Below are positions 35,182 through 45,059 of a stretch of DNA of 64,000 nucleotides, piece after piece; positions within the stretch are counted from its first letter, which is position 1; each line of letters opens with the position of its first letter. The position numbers and the translations under genes were made by a program. The notes under the pieces were generated by a model, which was not told the DNA's origin, ran no database searches, and was given only the letters and a program-made list of their open reading frames with translations. Location of the stretch: the NCBI RefSeq assembly GCF_003726035.1, contig NZ_QICD01000008.1:1-64000 (forward strand). The letters are read 5' to 3'. The DNA is from Paraeggerthella hongkongensis (GTDB lineage: Bacteria > Actinomycetota > Coriobacteriia > Coriobacteriales > Eggerthellaceae).

Positions 35182-35901
35182 CTACACCCGTTCGGCAAAT
35201 TTATAGCCAACGCGCCAAACCGTAAGGAGGTACTTTGGCTGAGATGGGTTGTCCTCGATCTTTTCGCGAATCTTGCGCATGAACACGGTGATGCTGCTCT
35301 CATCCACCTCGCTATCCGCGCCCCAAATATGTTCGTAGATCTGGCCTCGCGTAAAAACCTGCCCTGGACTGGCGGCCAGCAAAGCCAGTATCTCGAATTC
35401 CTTTGCGGTCAATTCGACCCGCCGTCCTCGCAAGCGCACCTCGTATTGGTTGAACAGGATCTCCAGGTCCCCCGTGCAATTGCTCCCCTCGCGACTGACG
35501 GCTTTCGCAAACGACAGATCGTCGCGATGCCGACGCAGGTGCGCCTCGATGCGCAGCAACAGCTCATCGGAACTGAACGGCTTCACCACGTAATCATCGC
35601 CACCCGCCTTGAAGCCAATGCTCTTATCGACGATATCGCCTTTTGCCGATAGGAAAACAATGGGGATGCGTCGCCCTGCCTCGCGCATGCGCAAGCACAC
35701 GTCGAAACCGTTCATTCCCGGCATCATCACATCGAGCAACAGCAGATCAGGCTTCTCCGTAGCAAGCATGGCCAAGCCGCTCTCCCCGTCAAACGCAGCG
35801 CAAAAAGCATAGCCCGCCTCTTCGACGACGCGCCTCATGAGGACATGCAAGCCTTCGTCATCATCAATGAGCATGATTTTCGAATTGGCAACCACGTTCA
35901 T
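35182..35901 (-). CDS. OmpR-family response regulator
   Basis: 239 residues. Receiver domain with the acidic pair IDDDEG (12-16), phospho-acceptor D57 in LLLLDVMMPG, Thr/Ser switch in VFLSAKG, and K in VVKPFS. A winged-helix output domain starts near 140 (LTAKEFEILALL, ITVFMRKIREKI, VWRVGYKF). Its start overlaps the stop of the sensor kinase gene by four bases (ATGA), so it is the kinase's partner. Likely controls the upstream molybdoenzyme operon. Confidence 0.93.
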   Translation of the reverse strand: MNVVANSKIMLIDDDEGLHVLMRRVVEEAGYAFCAAFDGESGLAMLATEKPDLLLLDVMMPGMNGFDVCLRMREAGRRIPIVFLSAKGDIVDKSIGFKAGGDDYVVKPFSSDELLLRIEAHLRRHRDDLSFAKAVSREGSNCTGDLEILFNQYEVRLRGRRVELTAKEFEILALLAASPGQVFTRGQIYEHIWGADSEVDESSITVFMRKIREKIEDNPSQPKYLLTVWRVGYKFAERV

Positions 35902-37559
35902 TCCCCTGTTCCCCCTACCGGTATACGCACGACGAACACGCTCCCTTCGCCCAGTGCGCTCTCGACCGATATAGTCCCCTCGTGCATCTCAACATATTCC
36001 TTCGCAAGGGCCAGCCCCAGGCCCGTTCCGTTATAGCGTCGCGAAGCCGATGAATCCGCCTGCACGAATCTCTCGAAAATACGCTCCTGGTCTTTCTCCG
36101 CGATACCGATTCCCGTGTCGGCAACTTCGATCCACACCTGATCGCACTCTGGATGGTGGCCGATATGCAGATCCACAGAGCCTTCCTCGTGCGTGAACTT
36201 CACAGCGTTTCCGCACAGATTTTCAAGGACATGGCGCATTTTATCAAAATCAGCCCGAACCAAAGGAACGTCCGGATCAATTTGGCACGCAAAACGAATG
36301 GCTTTGTGGTTCGCCAACGGTTGAACGACGGCTTGAACCATGCCAACGACATCCCCAAGATCCACCATCTCCGTACTCATCAGGATTCTTCCAGCGTCAA
36401 GTCTGCTCATTTCCAAAATGTCGTTAATCATAAGAAGCAGCGCCCGACTGTTCGCTTCTATTTCACGCCGCGTTTCGGCCTCCCTTTCATCCAAAGGATC
36501 ACGTTCTTTGTTCAAAAGTTCGGTGAAGGCGATGATGGACGTGAGCGGCGTTCGAAGCTCATGGCTCATCATGGCAAGAAACTCCGACTTGTAGCGGTTG
36601 TCGTCTCGCAATCGATCGTTAGCCCGCTCAAGCTGCACGCGATGATCCTTCAACACTTCGTTAGCCCGAGCCAACTGCGCCGTACGCTCGCTTACCTGCG
36701 ACTCTAATCCTTCATAGAGATCGGAAAGCTCATGAGCCATTGTGTTAAATTCCCCGACAAGCGTATTCAATTCCAAGGAAGATTCCGCGTCGGTAAGCTG
36801 CACATCAAGATCGCCTTCCTGAATGCGGGCCACTCCACCGCGAAAGCGCTGCAATGGGCGTATGACCAAATGGGAAAGCGCCACGTACACAATAGCCAAA
36901 CATGCTATTAAAAGGCCGACGAAGAAGAGCACATCCTGCACGATGTTTTCACGCGAAGCGGCGGCGTACATATCCATAGGTATGACAATGCTGATAGCAC
37001 CGCCGATATCATCGATTTCCCATCCTTCTTTAGGATAGCCAGTCACATCGATCTCACCCTTAGGACCGCCATGGCACTCAAGACAGCTGCGCTCTATCTT
37101 CATGGGGGCAAGGTAGCGAAACACTTCACGACCTTTATATTCGGTAACCGCGTAATACTCCTTGGTATCTGGCTTCTCATTGAAGGCCGTCAGAGCCTTT
37201 TGCTCAAATGCATCGGGCTGATCCTCTTGATTGCGAGGATTGAAATTAACGAATCGAGTCTCGTATCCCGATTCTATCGTGAATAGTTTTCCAATGCTTC
37301 TTCCCGCAATAGCGCAATGAAGCCCCTGGTATACACCGTTTTTCGAATAAGCCGTGGACTCGAATTTGTCCTGGTTGGAAGACATGAAGTCCCACACTGC
37401 CGACATCTGCTGCGAGAGAACCTGCCCTTTCTCTCGCAGTTCCGTTTCCGTTTGCACGCGCTGAGCATGTGATGTCCAAACTAGATTAACGCCTAGAAAA
37501 AGCGCAAACAGCACCACCATAAGCACTGAGAATTTTGTCTTCAGTTTGATGTTTCTCAC
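35898..37559 (-). CDS. membrane sensor histidine kinase with a c-type heme domain
   Basis: 553 residues from GTG 37559 (GGAGGGG upstream). TM1 at about 11-29, a periplasmic domain of ~175 residues, TM2 at about 208-230, HAMP (231-285), a short coiled coil, then HisKA with H333 in MMSHELRTP and an HATPase domain (NLCGNAVKF, DTGIGI, GTGLGLAL). The periplasmic part has C159-L-E-C162-H163, the covalent heme c motif, in a context like DUF3365 (Tll0287-type) sensors. It should respond to redox state, oxygen, NO or a respiratory substrate. Encoded between the TorD-like chaperone and its regulator, in the operon of the molybdoenzyme. Confidence 0.92.
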   Translation of the reverse strand: MRNIKLKTKFSVLMVVLFALFLGVNLVWTSHAQRVQTETELREKGQVLSQQMSAVWDFMSSNQDKFESTAYSKNGVYQGLHCAIAGRSIGKLFTIESGYETRFVNFNPRNQEDQPDAFEQKALTAFNEKPDTKEYYAVTEYKGREVFRYLAPMKIERSCLECHGGPKGEIDVTGYPKEGWEIDDIGGAISIVIPMDMYAAASRENIVQDVLFFVGLLIACLAIVYVALSHLVIRPLQRFRGGVARIQEGDLDVQLTDAESSLELNTLVGEFNTMAHELSDLYEGLESQVSERTAQLARANEVLKDHRVQLERANDRLRDDNRYKSEFLAMMSHELRTPLTSIIAFTELLNKERDPLDEREAETRREIEANSRALLLMINDILEMSRLDAGRILMSTEMVDLGDVVGMVQAVVQPLANHKAIRFACQIDPDVPLVRADFDKMRHVLENLCGNAVKFTHEEGSVDLHIGHHPECDQVWIEVADTGIGIAEKDQERIFERFVQADSSASRRYNGTGLGLALAKEYVEMHEGTISVESALGEGSVFVVRIPVGGTGE

Positions 37560-37620
37560 TCCAGCCCCTCCCCCTTTGAGCGGCCTTCATTATAGGATGA
37601 AACAACCACGCCCCGGTGGA

Positions 37621-38301
37621 CTATGCGTCAATCACGGCAATGAGCTCTTTCAGGATATCGCCATCGCTGAAGCAGACTTCGCGAGTCAGAGCCGCAGCAC
37701 TTGGGTAAAACCGGCTTACGCCATGAGGTGCGCGGCTATTCAATCGATCGACGAATGCAGGCAGCCATGCATGCAGGTGCTCCTCAAGGAAGCGATCCTG
37801 GGTCAAGAGCATATCGGCCATTTCGTCTCGATTGCCCGCATTCCACGCCTCAAGCGTTTTTTCGGCAAGCGTTGCCATAAAATCCAACTCGATTCCCACA
37901 TGGTCATCCGCTTCATGGGGATACCCCGCGGCCTGAAAACCAGCAGCACGATACGCTTCTCGGACATCAAGCGTGCTTTGCTGGAACAGCAAATCCTCTC
38001 CGACAACATACACCGACTCCCAAAGCGGTGCAGGAATCTCGCCCGGCCCGATGAACAACTTCACGTATTCGCTCTTCAATGCATCCACATCTTGATCTTC
38101 GAGAAGCTCCAGCAAGAGGCGATGTCCATCGACAAGACGCGAATCATCGGAATCAGCTAGATCGAGCGCTTCGCGCACCCGATCACTTTGCACCGTGGAA
38201 AGCAAACCTTCATCGGGTTCGAATGCAAATAAACGCCACAGATAGCGGTACAAAAAGCAGCGATTTGCAAGGACAACCGCTACAGCATCGTCGTTATTCA
38301 T
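37621..38301 (-). CDS. TorD/DmsD-family molybdoenzyme chaperone
   Basis: 226 residues, all helical. These chaperones bind the Tat signal of a molybdoenzyme and help insert the cofactor. The LFIGPGEIPAPLWESVY segment (a GP..P.PPWES-type signature) and the YPHEADDHVGIELDFM segment, with the E-x2-DH core, are diagnostic. GAGGGGG precedes the ATG. It follows the FeS subunit gene by 66 bases and should serve the Tat molybdoenzyme of the same operon. Confidence 0.88.
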   Translation of the reverse strand: MNNDDAVAVVLANRCFLYRYLWRLFAFEPDEGLLSTVQSDRVREALDLADSDDSRLVDGHRLLLELLEDQDVDALKSEYVKLFIGPGEIPAPLWESVYVVGEDLLFQQSTLDVREAYRAAGFQAAGYPHEADDHVGIELDFMATLAEKTLEAWNAGNRDEMADMLLTQDRFLEEHLHAWLPAFVDRLNSRAPHGVSRFYPSAAALTREVCFSDGDILKELIAVIDA

Positions 38302-38367
38302 GATACCCCCTCAAGGGGCCGCGGTGCGAGGGAGGGTTTACACCGCGGCCCGTACATGGATGGCGCG

Positions 38368-38946
38368 CTACAGAGAAACAGGTCGATAATCCTGCTCCAA
38401 AGCGGCCGGCTTCGGATTGATCAAGGTGCAAGGGCTGGTTTCAGCCGAGTTCGGCAGAACGGCAACATCGCTCACGGCTTCCGGATGCGCAGCCAGAAGC
38501 TCATCATAAGAGCCAAATTCAATGGCGCGCATCGGACATGCGGCGACGCATGCCGGGACTTCGCCATTTTTGCGCAACTGAATGCAGCCGTCGCACTTGT
38601 GCGTGAGCTTGCTCTCCTCAATATATTGAGGCACGCCGTAGGGACACGCTTTAACGCAGTACTGGCACCCGATGCACTTGCTGTCGTCATGCTGGACGGT
38701 GCCATCTTCTTCATCAATGTACATGGCACTATTAGGACACGCCTCGACGCAGGCAGGATTCATGCAGTGGTTGCAGGTGGCAGCGAAGCTATATAGACGA
38801 GCCTCGGGATATGCTCCCGTTTCAAACGTATGAACATGCCTGAACAGCGTACCCACGCCAAGAGCATTTTTATCTTTGCATGCTACTTGGCACGTACGAC
38901 AGCCCGAGCAGCTCGTGAGATCAAAATAGAATCCCTGTTTGGTCAT
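38368..38946 (-). CDS. DmsB-like four-cluster ferredoxin subunit
   Basis: 192 residues. Four [4Fe-4S] motifs: CSGCRTCQVAC near 13-23, CNHCMNPACVEAC, CIGCQYCVKAC, and the split CDGC with CVAAC. This is the DmsB/NrfC-type electron-transfer subunit that sits between a quinol-side subunit and the molybdoenzyme. No membrane anchor subunit (DmsC-like) is encoded nearby, so the quinol link is unclear. AAGGAAGG lies before the ATG; 15 bases after the catalytic subunit gene. Confidence 0.92.
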   Translation of the reverse strand: MTKQGFYFDLTSCSGCRTCQVACKDKNALGVGTLFRHVHTFETGAYPEARLYSFAATCNHCMNPACVEACPNSAMYIDEEDGTVQHDDSKCIGCQYCVKACPYGVPQYIEESKLTHKCDGCIQLRKNGEVPACVAACPMRAIEFGSYDELLAAHPEAVSDVAVLPNSAETSPCTLINPKPAALEQDYRPVSL

Positions 38947-38961
38947 TGCTATCTCCCTTCC

Positions 38962-41673
38962 TTAATCCAGCGCCGGCATGTTGCAGGGATCCGTCTCGCT
39001 GTCAGGCTTAAGCGCCTCTTCCGTCCATTTCTCATAGTTCACCAAAACGGTGTTGTACGAACCAAGCATAGGCTGAGGCGATTCCACACTGCCAGTCAGA
39101 ACGTTCTCATTGCCGCCATGATCGATGCCCGTCTTCGGGTCGATCTTCGGCCATCCGCCGTGCGGAAGAGCGATGCAACCAGGCATAATCGACTCGAGCA
39201 CGGTAGCATTGCGCAGTACTTTTCCGTACTGGTTGTACACGAGCACCGTATCGCCGTCCGAAATACCCTTTTCAGCAGCGTCAGAAGCATTGATAAACAC
39301 CGGGTTAACAAATGCTTCACGCACCCAAGGTAGGTTCTCGAACACTGTATGAGCGCGACGCAGATAATGGGGGGTGAACATTTGGAACGGATACTCGCCC
39401 TTCGCCTTGCTTCCCCAATCAGAGAACGAAGCTTCGTAACCATCGACAGGCTTGTGATACGTTGGGTATGGTTTGTACTCTTCGTCCATATACCCAACCA
39501 TGTTGTAGGAGTCAGCCTTCGCCTGGCAATAGATCTCGAGCTTACCGCTTGCCGATTCGCGTGGATTGTTTTCCGGATCGTTGCGGAAGGCTTCGTAGGC
39601 AATAAAGCCATAGTTGTCGCCCTGCTTGCGCTCAACCTGATAGCCTCCACGCTCGGCAAACTCCTTGATCGTAATGCGACCTTTCTGGTGCTCGCACGTA
39701 GCATCCCCGAAGCGCTCTTTGTAGTATGCAAGGCCCTCGTCGTCAATGGTTACGAGCGGTTCGGGCGTTACGCCATCTTCGCCCACAACCGTCGCACCCT
39801 TGATGGCCACTAGGAACATCTGAGCAGGGGTTCCTGCGAAGAGCTTTTCTTTAGGAAGACCGAGCTTTTCAGCAAGAAGCAAGCTTAACTCGTAATCAGT
39901 TTTCGCCTCAAACAAAGGCTCGCATACCTGATTGGGGAAGTAGAGCATTTCACGACCATGGCACATGCTCGCCGTAGCCATAACCGTGTCGACCAGCGAG
40001 CACTTCACCTCCCAAGCGGTCGTTGCGGGCAAAACGATATCGCTGTACTGCGCGGAAGGATTGAAATCATAGCTTGCCGTAATAACAGTTTCGACTTTGC
40101 GATACGCCTCAACCGCCTTGTTCACGTCAACGCGAGACTGGAAGAAGTTCGCACCATGGTTGACAATAAGCCGCACGTCGATCTCTCGCCACTCGCCCGG
40201 CTTCGTTGCCATCTTCGGGCCAACGATGTTTCCGCTATAGTAGTAACGACCTTCAACAATAGCCCGGTTGATTTGAGCGCTCGGCAACAGGTCGTCAATG
40301 GGATTCATCATGGAGTCCATGGCCTGCAAGCTTGTTGCACCCCACGACACAAGGTAAGAGCCGCTGTTGCCCGCCTCGTATTGATAGGCGGATCCGCATG
40401 CATGCCCAGATTTGCCCATATGACCGCCCATAGCGCCAACGGTCAAATACAGCTGAGGAAGATCCTCGGCGCCGTTGCAGCGCGCCGCAGCATAGCTGTG
40501 CAGAATCATAACCTTCTTTTGGCACGACATCTCACGCGCATACCACTGGATATCCTCCACCGGCGTGCCGCACATTTCATGCGCCCACTCAGGTGTCTTG
40601 GGAATTCCATCGTACTCGCCCAGAACATAGGAACGGAAGTTCTCATCCACTTTCGCATCTGCGGGCATGTGATCGGAATCGAAGCCAACTGTGCAGCGAT
40701 TCAAGAAATCCCAGTCGATAAGAGGATTGGACTCGCTGTCTTCAGTGAGCATAGTGTAAGCGACCGCCAGCAAAAAGGCTGTATCGGTTCCCGGACGGAC
40801 GCGAATCCAGCGAGCGTCGAGCAACTGCGCAGATACATTGTAGCTGGGACCCACATAGACGAACTGAGTGCCGCCCTTTTTCGCGTTCATGAATACGTAC
40901 GAAGGGTTTCCAGGCGATGCCCATACCGGATTGCAGCCGTACAGGACAACAGTCTCCGCATTAAGCACGTCGAACCGGTCATTGGTGGAGCACAAGTCCG
41001 GCTCGTAGGTGTGGTACGTCGTACCCAACATGAGAGGACCGGCGTACCAAGATCCGAAGGAGTCGGTGGCCTGACTGCTGATATGGCCTCCCATAAGATT
41101 CAAAATGCCGCCAAGAGGACCCGTCCCATACGAGTTCATATACACCGAGCGCGGCCCGAAGTCCGCATACATGCGCTTTATTTCGCTTGCGACAAGATCC
41201 AGCGCTTCATCCCAGCTGATGCGCTCCCATTCGTCAACGCCGCGCAGCTCGCGCTTGCCACCCCCGTTCGGCTCCCAGTTTTTGCGCTTCATAGGATATT
41301 TGATGCGCTGAGCCGAAAACACCTGCTGCTGCTGAGAACGCCCCCGCAAACAACCGCGCTGCTGAAGATATTCCCACGTATCCTCATGCACGTCATCGGT
41401 TTTTTGACGTACGATAACGCCGTCTTTTACCAGAACTTTGTTAAAGCAACGGCCTCCGCAGTTATGCCAACATGGAGCAGACAACCATTCGCCTTCAACC
41501 AGATTGCGCTCGCTCGGCTGAGAAGCAGTCTCCTTTGCAGGCTCAACCTTGGGCGAGCAACCCGACAAAGCAGACGTTGCAGCCAAGGCGGCCGTGGCCG
41601 CCAAACTCCCCTGGACAAACTTCCTACGATCAATTTCGCAGGCGCTTCGAGCTTTTTCCAAATAACCCGTCAT
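38962..41673 (-). CDS. Tat-exported DMSO-reductase-family molybdopterin oxidoreductase
   Basis: 903 residues from ATG 41673, with GGAGGAG ahead; the longer frame to 41721 would bury the signal. Tat motif D15-R16-R17-K-F-V, a hydrophobic stretch, then LSGC, which can act as a lipobox. The mature part begins with the FeS site CWHNCGGRC and later GCLRGRS, then the bis-MGD domains (YGTGPLGGILNLMGGH, LYGCNPVWA, VLPATTAWEVKCS, ALPHGGWP). Substrate could be an S- or N-oxide or another terminal acceptor; the paralogs of this family in Eggerthellaceae are numerous and diverse. First gene of the operon with FeS subunit, chaperone and two-component system. Confidence 0.9.
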   Translation of the reverse strand: MTGYLEKARSACEIDRRKFVQGSLAATAALAATSALSGCSPKVEPAKETASQPSERNLVEGEWLSAPCWHNCGGRCFNKVLVKDGVIVRQKTDDVHEDTWEYLQQRGCLRGRSQQQQVFSAQRIKYPMKRKNWEPNGGGKRELRGVDEWERISWDEALDLVASEIKRMYADFGPRSVYMNSYGTGPLGGILNLMGGHISSQATDSFGSWYAGPLMLGTTYHTYEPDLCSTNDRFDVLNAETVVLYGCNPVWASPGNPSYVFMNAKKGGTQFVYVGPSYNVSAQLLDARWIRVRPGTDTAFLLAVAYTMLTEDSESNPLIDWDFLNRCTVGFDSDHMPADAKVDENFRSYVLGEYDGIPKTPEWAHEMCGTPVEDIQWYAREMSCQKKVMILHSYAAARCNGAEDLPQLYLTVGAMGGHMGKSGHACGSAYQYEAGNSGSYLVSWGATSLQAMDSMMNPIDDLLPSAQINRAIVEGRYYYSGNIVGPKMATKPGEWREIDVRLIVNHGANFFQSRVDVNKAVEAYRKVETVITASYDFNPSAQYSDIVLPATTAWEVKCSLVDTVMATASMCHGREMLYFPNQVCEPLFEAKTDYELSLLLAEKLGLPKEKLFAGTPAQMFLVAIKGATVVGEDGVTPEPLVTIDDEGLAYYKERFGDATCEHQKGRITIKEFAERGGYQVERKQGDNYGFIAYEAFRNDPENNPRESASGKLEIYCQAKADSYNMVGYMDEEYKPYPTYHKPVDGYEASFSDWGSKAKGEYPFQMFTPHYLRRAHTVFENLPWVREAFVNPVFINASDAAEKGISDGDTVLVYNQYGKVLRNATVLESIMPGCIALPHGGWPKIDPKTGIDHGGNENVLTGSVESPQPMLGSYNTVLVNYEKWTEEALKPDSETDPCNMPALD

Positions 41674-41951
41674 CGCTCCTCCTACACTCGTCTTCTCCCC
41701 CTGGAAACGCACTTCCAGCATACGACAAGTCTACGAAGCCGAAAGATTAATGGCTATGCAGGCACTCTTGAGTCTTTCTTACCAACTTATTTCCAAATCC
41801 TTAACGAACCCTCCGCAATCATGACGTCGCGCGACGGATTCCGGCCCCCTACCAACATTCGGCACATGACCGACCGAACGCGTCTGCAACGCTTTGTCAA
41901 CCTGGATTACTCTGCTTACGGGGACGCAACTCCGTCAAAGCCGCTTCGTCT

Positions 41952-42788
41952 CTATCGCCACTTCGTGCGCAGCTCCCAAAAGGCAACGGCGCTGGCAGCG
42001 GCCACGTTCAGGGAATCCACGTCGTGGTCCATGGGGATCTTCACCGTGTAGTCGCACGCCGCCACGGTAGCCGGAGCAAGGCCGTCGCCTTCGGTGCCCA
42101 GCACGAGCGCCAGCTTCTCGCATGCGCGCAGGCGCGCGTCGTGCAGCGGGATCGAATCGTCGGAAAGCGCCAACGCTGCAGCCTTGAATCCCAGGTCGTG
42201 CAGCAAGGCAACGCCTTCGACGGCCCATTCGCGCACGCTGCCGATGCGCGTCCACGGCACCTGGAACACCGTCCCCATGGACACGCGCGCCGCACGACGG
42301 TACAGCGGATCATGGCACGAAGGCGTGACCAACACGGCATCGATGCCGAGCGCGGCGGCGGAGCGGAACACGGCGCCGATGTTCGTGTAGTTCGTGATGT
42401 CCTCCAGCACCGCAACGCGGCGCGCATCGGCCAGCAGATCTTCCACCGACGGAAGCGGCGGACGCTCGAACGCCGCCAACGCCCCGCGCGTCACCTGGTA
42501 GCCGGTCAGCGCGTGAAACCGCTCGCGCGTTGCCACGAACGCCGGAAGTTCGGGGTCGATCCGCAGCAGCCGATCGATCAGCGGCATCGTCTGGTCGAGC
42601 CAGCATTCTTCCACGAACAGCGAAACCGGGCGCGCGCCGGCGGCGAGCGCCCGTTCGATCACCTTGCGCGACTCCCCTATGAACAAGCCGCCCTCAAAGT
42701 CCGGGCAATCCCGCAGCTGCGCATCCGTCATGCCGGAGTACACCGCCAAGCGCGCGTCGTCCAAACCTTCCAAATGAATCAGCGGCAT
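41952..42788 (-). CDS. SpoU/TrmH-family RNA 2'-O-methyltransferase
   Basis: 278 residues from ATG 42788 (AAAGGGG ahead). An N-terminal L30e-like substrate domain (DFEGGLFIGESRKVIERAL) precedes the SPOUT knot with its three motifs: NYTNIGAVFRSA (motif 1, Arg and Asn conserved), LVLGTEGDGL (motif 2) and IPMDHDVDSLNVAAASA (motif 3). It methylates ribose in rRNA or tRNA using AdoMet; the exact nucleotide is not predictable. Single gene. Confidence 0.9.
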   Translation of the reverse strand: MPLIHLEGLDDARLAVYSGMTDAQLRDCPDFEGGLFIGESRKVIERALAAGARPVSLFVEECWLDQTMPLIDRLLRIDPELPAFVATRERFHALTGYQVTRGALAAFERPPLPSVEDLLADARRVAVLEDITNYTNIGAVFRSAAALGIDAVLVTPSCHDPLYRRAARVSMGTVFQVPWTRIGSVREWAVEGVALLHDLGFKAAALALSDDSIPLHDARLRACEKLALVLGTEGDGLAPATVAACDYTVKIPMDHDVDSLNVAAASAVAFWELRTKWR

Positions 42789-42940
42789 AGCTTCCCCTTT
42801 CAGTCGGCGAACATGGTACCACGCAAGCGGAAGCGTCGAGCGTATGACGAATCCGCCCCGTTGCAATCGCGCAGTCTCCCACCGCCCCGCGATGCCCTAT
42901 ACTTCTCGCATGTAACGGGCACGGATTCAAAGGGGGCCTT

Positions 42941-43519
42941 ATGGCCGCAACCGTCAAAACGCTTTTGGAGCACCACGGCGAACTGTACTGGGGCACGCGC
43001 CAGGCAAATCCGGGATACCACTACGGGCTGTCGCTCGACATCGGAGAAAACGGCGTTGCCGCACGGGTGGTCTACGTGATGAGCGACCTCGACGAGAACG
43101 ACGACCCCGTCGTCACGCCCGAGATGCTCATGTCGTGCTACACCGTGGATGACCTGGAAGCCAACGGCATCGTCCTGAGCGACCTCATGGACGAAGACGA
43201 CGGCTCCGTCAAGGGCTGGTACTGCATCGAAGAGTCGCTCTTCCCCGAAAACCAGGTTGAAGCGCTGCAGGAGAGCAACGCTCAGCTCGACGGCTATCTG
43301 GACATCATGCTTGACATCATGCTCATTTCGCCCGAAGAGGTAGCGGCAGGCATGCCGTCGCTCGACGACATCTCGTTTTTCGACCTTCTGAGCGAGCTTG
43401 AGGGAATCGCGGAGCGCATCGATTCTGGCGCTCTGGCGAAACCGCTGCCGTTCAACTTCCGCCTTGTAGGCGATGCGCTGTTCGGCTGGGAATTCGCCGA
43501 CGAAGAGGACTGGCGCTAA
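42941..43519 (+). CDS. unknown acidic protein
   Basis: 192 residues, strongly acidic, no cysteine motif, signal or membrane helix. A predicted beta-rich N-terminal third (HYGLSLDIGENGVAARVVYVM) is followed by acidic helices. GGGGGCC before the ATG. The frame and codon use are like its neighbours, so the gene is probably real. Its last 4 bases overlap the end of the convergent TatD gene. Function unknown. Confidence 0.6.
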   Translation: MAATVKTLLEHHGELYWGTRQANPGYHYGLSLDIGENGVAARVVYVMSDLDENDDPVVTPEMLMSCYTVDDLEANGIVLSDLMDEDDGSVKGWYCIEESLFPENQVEALQESNAQLDGYLDIMLDIMLISPEEVAAGMPSLDDISFFDLLSELEGIAERIDSGALAKPLPFNFRLVGDALFGWEFADEEDWR

Positions 43520-44328
43520 CGCACAAGCAACGATGCGCTGGTAGCGGCAATCCGCATGCCCAGATCAGCAGCCGATTCGTCGCGCAAACCCGCAAGATCG
43601 GCCAACGTGCGCTCAAGAAGCCCTCTCCAGACACCGGCTTCAAGGGACGCGCCCGGCGAAGAAGGCTCGTCGGTCTCCAACAGCAAGCGCTCGCGGGGCA
43701 GGCCGCGCGCATAAGCGCGCCCGCGCTTCGTGGCCAGCATGCGCGGGCCTACCGAAAAGAAGCAGCCGAGCCGTATCGCGCGCTGCAGATCGCCGGACGA
43801 GCCCGAGAACCAATGGAACACGCATGCGTTGCCTTCTGTCGCGCGATGTCGTTCGAGCGCATCGAGGACCGCACCCGCCGCGCGTACGGCATGGAGCGTT
43901 AGCACTTTGTCCCCCCGCTTGACGCATGCAGAGACCACGCGATCGAACGCGCGCTCCTGCGCTTCACGCGACGCAACGTGCCTCGCACCGAAGTCCAGTC
44001 CGATCTCGCCGATAAACCGGGCCGATCCTACCAACCGTTCGAACGACTCCAACGCTTCGCCCCCGTCGCCCGTTTCGCTTCCGGCCACCCACCAGGGATG
44101 CAGGCCCAAGCCAACGCGCACGTTGCCGCACGCCGCCAATTCCTGCACGGCGCGCTCGTAGCCCTCGGGCGTCACCGTTGCCGACAGGGCGCTCACCCCA
44201 AGCTCGTCAAGACCGACCGCAAGCGAAGCCGCATTCGGCGCGAAGTCCACATGGCAGTGCAGGTCGAAAAGGCGCATCGACGAAACGTCGCCGTCGACCA
44301 CCGAAGATGCCGTCCCCAAAATGGTCAT
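43516..44328 (-). CDS. TatD-family metal-dependent hydrolase
   Basis: 270 residues. TIM-barrel nuclease family; bacterial members have 3'-5' exonuclease activity on DNA. Metal residues: H-C-H in FDLHCHVDF, Glu in GEIGLDFG, His in LTLHAVR and VFHWFSGS, and Asp in LLETDEPSS. The ATG at 44328 overlaps the tcdA stop (ATGA), so both are coupled. It is slightly divergent from the E. coli type but motifs are complete. Confidence 0.85.
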   Translation of the reverse strand: MTILGTASSVVDGDVSSMRLFDLHCHVDFAPNAASLAVGLDELGVSALSATVTPEGYERAVQELAACGNVRVGLGLHPWWVAGSETGDGGEALESFERLVGSARFIGEIGLDFGARHVASREAQERAFDRVVSACVKRGDKVLTLHAVRAAGAVLDALERHRATEGNACVFHWFSGSSGDLQRAIRLGCFFSVGPRMLATKRGRAYARGLPRERLLLETDEPSSPGASLEAGVWRGLLERTLADLAGLRDESAADLGMRIAATSASLLVR

Positions 44329-45059
44329 CGACCGATTCCCGCCAGCTCGCGAAGCACCTCGCCCGCGATCATCTGCCCCATGATAGGCGGCACGTACGAC
44401 GCCGTTCCCAGGTTCGACCGCTCGCGCCGCGCGGCGCCTTCGCGCACTGGCACTTCGACCGGCTGCTCGCATGAATACAGCACCCGCAGGCTGCGAATGC
44501 CGCGCTTGCGGCCTTCCTTGCGCATGATGCGGCACAGCGGGCAGTTCACCGTTTCGTACACGTCGGCTGCGCGAAAGCACTCGGGATGCAGCTTGTTCGC
44601 CGCCCCCATGCTGCTGATCAGGCGCACGCCCTCGCGATCCGCATATTCCGCGATCGCCAGCTTCGTGGAAATGGTGTCGATCGCGTCCACCACGTAGTCG
44701 GCGCGCACGCCGAACTCGCCCAAAAGAGCAGGGACGTTCTCGGCCAGCACGAACGTGTCCAGCGCCTCTACCTGGGCGTTCGGGTTGATGTCGGCCACCA
44801 TGGCGCGCACCACCTCCGTCTTCTTGCGCCCGATGGTGCTATGAAACGCGATGGCCTGTCGATTGATGTTGCTCGCCTGCACCACATCGTGGTCCACCAC
44901 GATCAAGCGCCCCACGCCGCCACGTGCGAGCGCTTCGACGCAGTTCGACCCCACGCCGCCCAAGCCCAGCACCATAACGGTGGAGGCGGCCAGGCGCTCA
45001 ACGCCTTCGCGGCCCATGATCAACTCGAGTTTCGATACGGCATCGTCTGCAACGCTCAT
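44325..45059 (-). CDS. tcdA: tRNA threonylcarbamoyladenosine dehydratase
   Basis: 244 residues from ATG 45059 (GAAAGG ahead). E1/ThiF-like enzyme that uses ATP to cyclise t6A37 of tRNAs to ct6A. Nucleotide motif VLGLGGVGSNCVEALARGG; the DHDVVQASNINRQ substrate segment; DAIDTISTKLAIAEY; and the later Cys in VNCPLCRIMRKEGRK. The C-terminal SYVPPIMGQMIAGEVLREL is typical. Coupled to the TatD-family gene. Confidence 0.92.
   Translation of the reverse strand: MSVADDAVSKLELIMGREGVERLAASTVMVLGLGGVGSNCVEALARGGVGRLIVVDHDVVQASNINRQAIAFHSTIGRKKTEVVRAMVADINPNAQVEALDTFVLAENVPALLGEFGVRADYVVDAIDTISTKLAIAEYADREGVRLISSMGAANKLHPECFRAADVYETVNCPLCRIMRKEGRKRGIRSLRVLYSCEQPVEVPVREGAARRERSNLGTASYVPPIMGQMIAGEVLRELAGIGR

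Noticed and set aside
39958-42051. 697-codon plus-strand frame opposite the molybdoenzyme gene
   Set aside because: Antisense shadow of a real gene with motifs on the other strand; its protein has no fold-like features.
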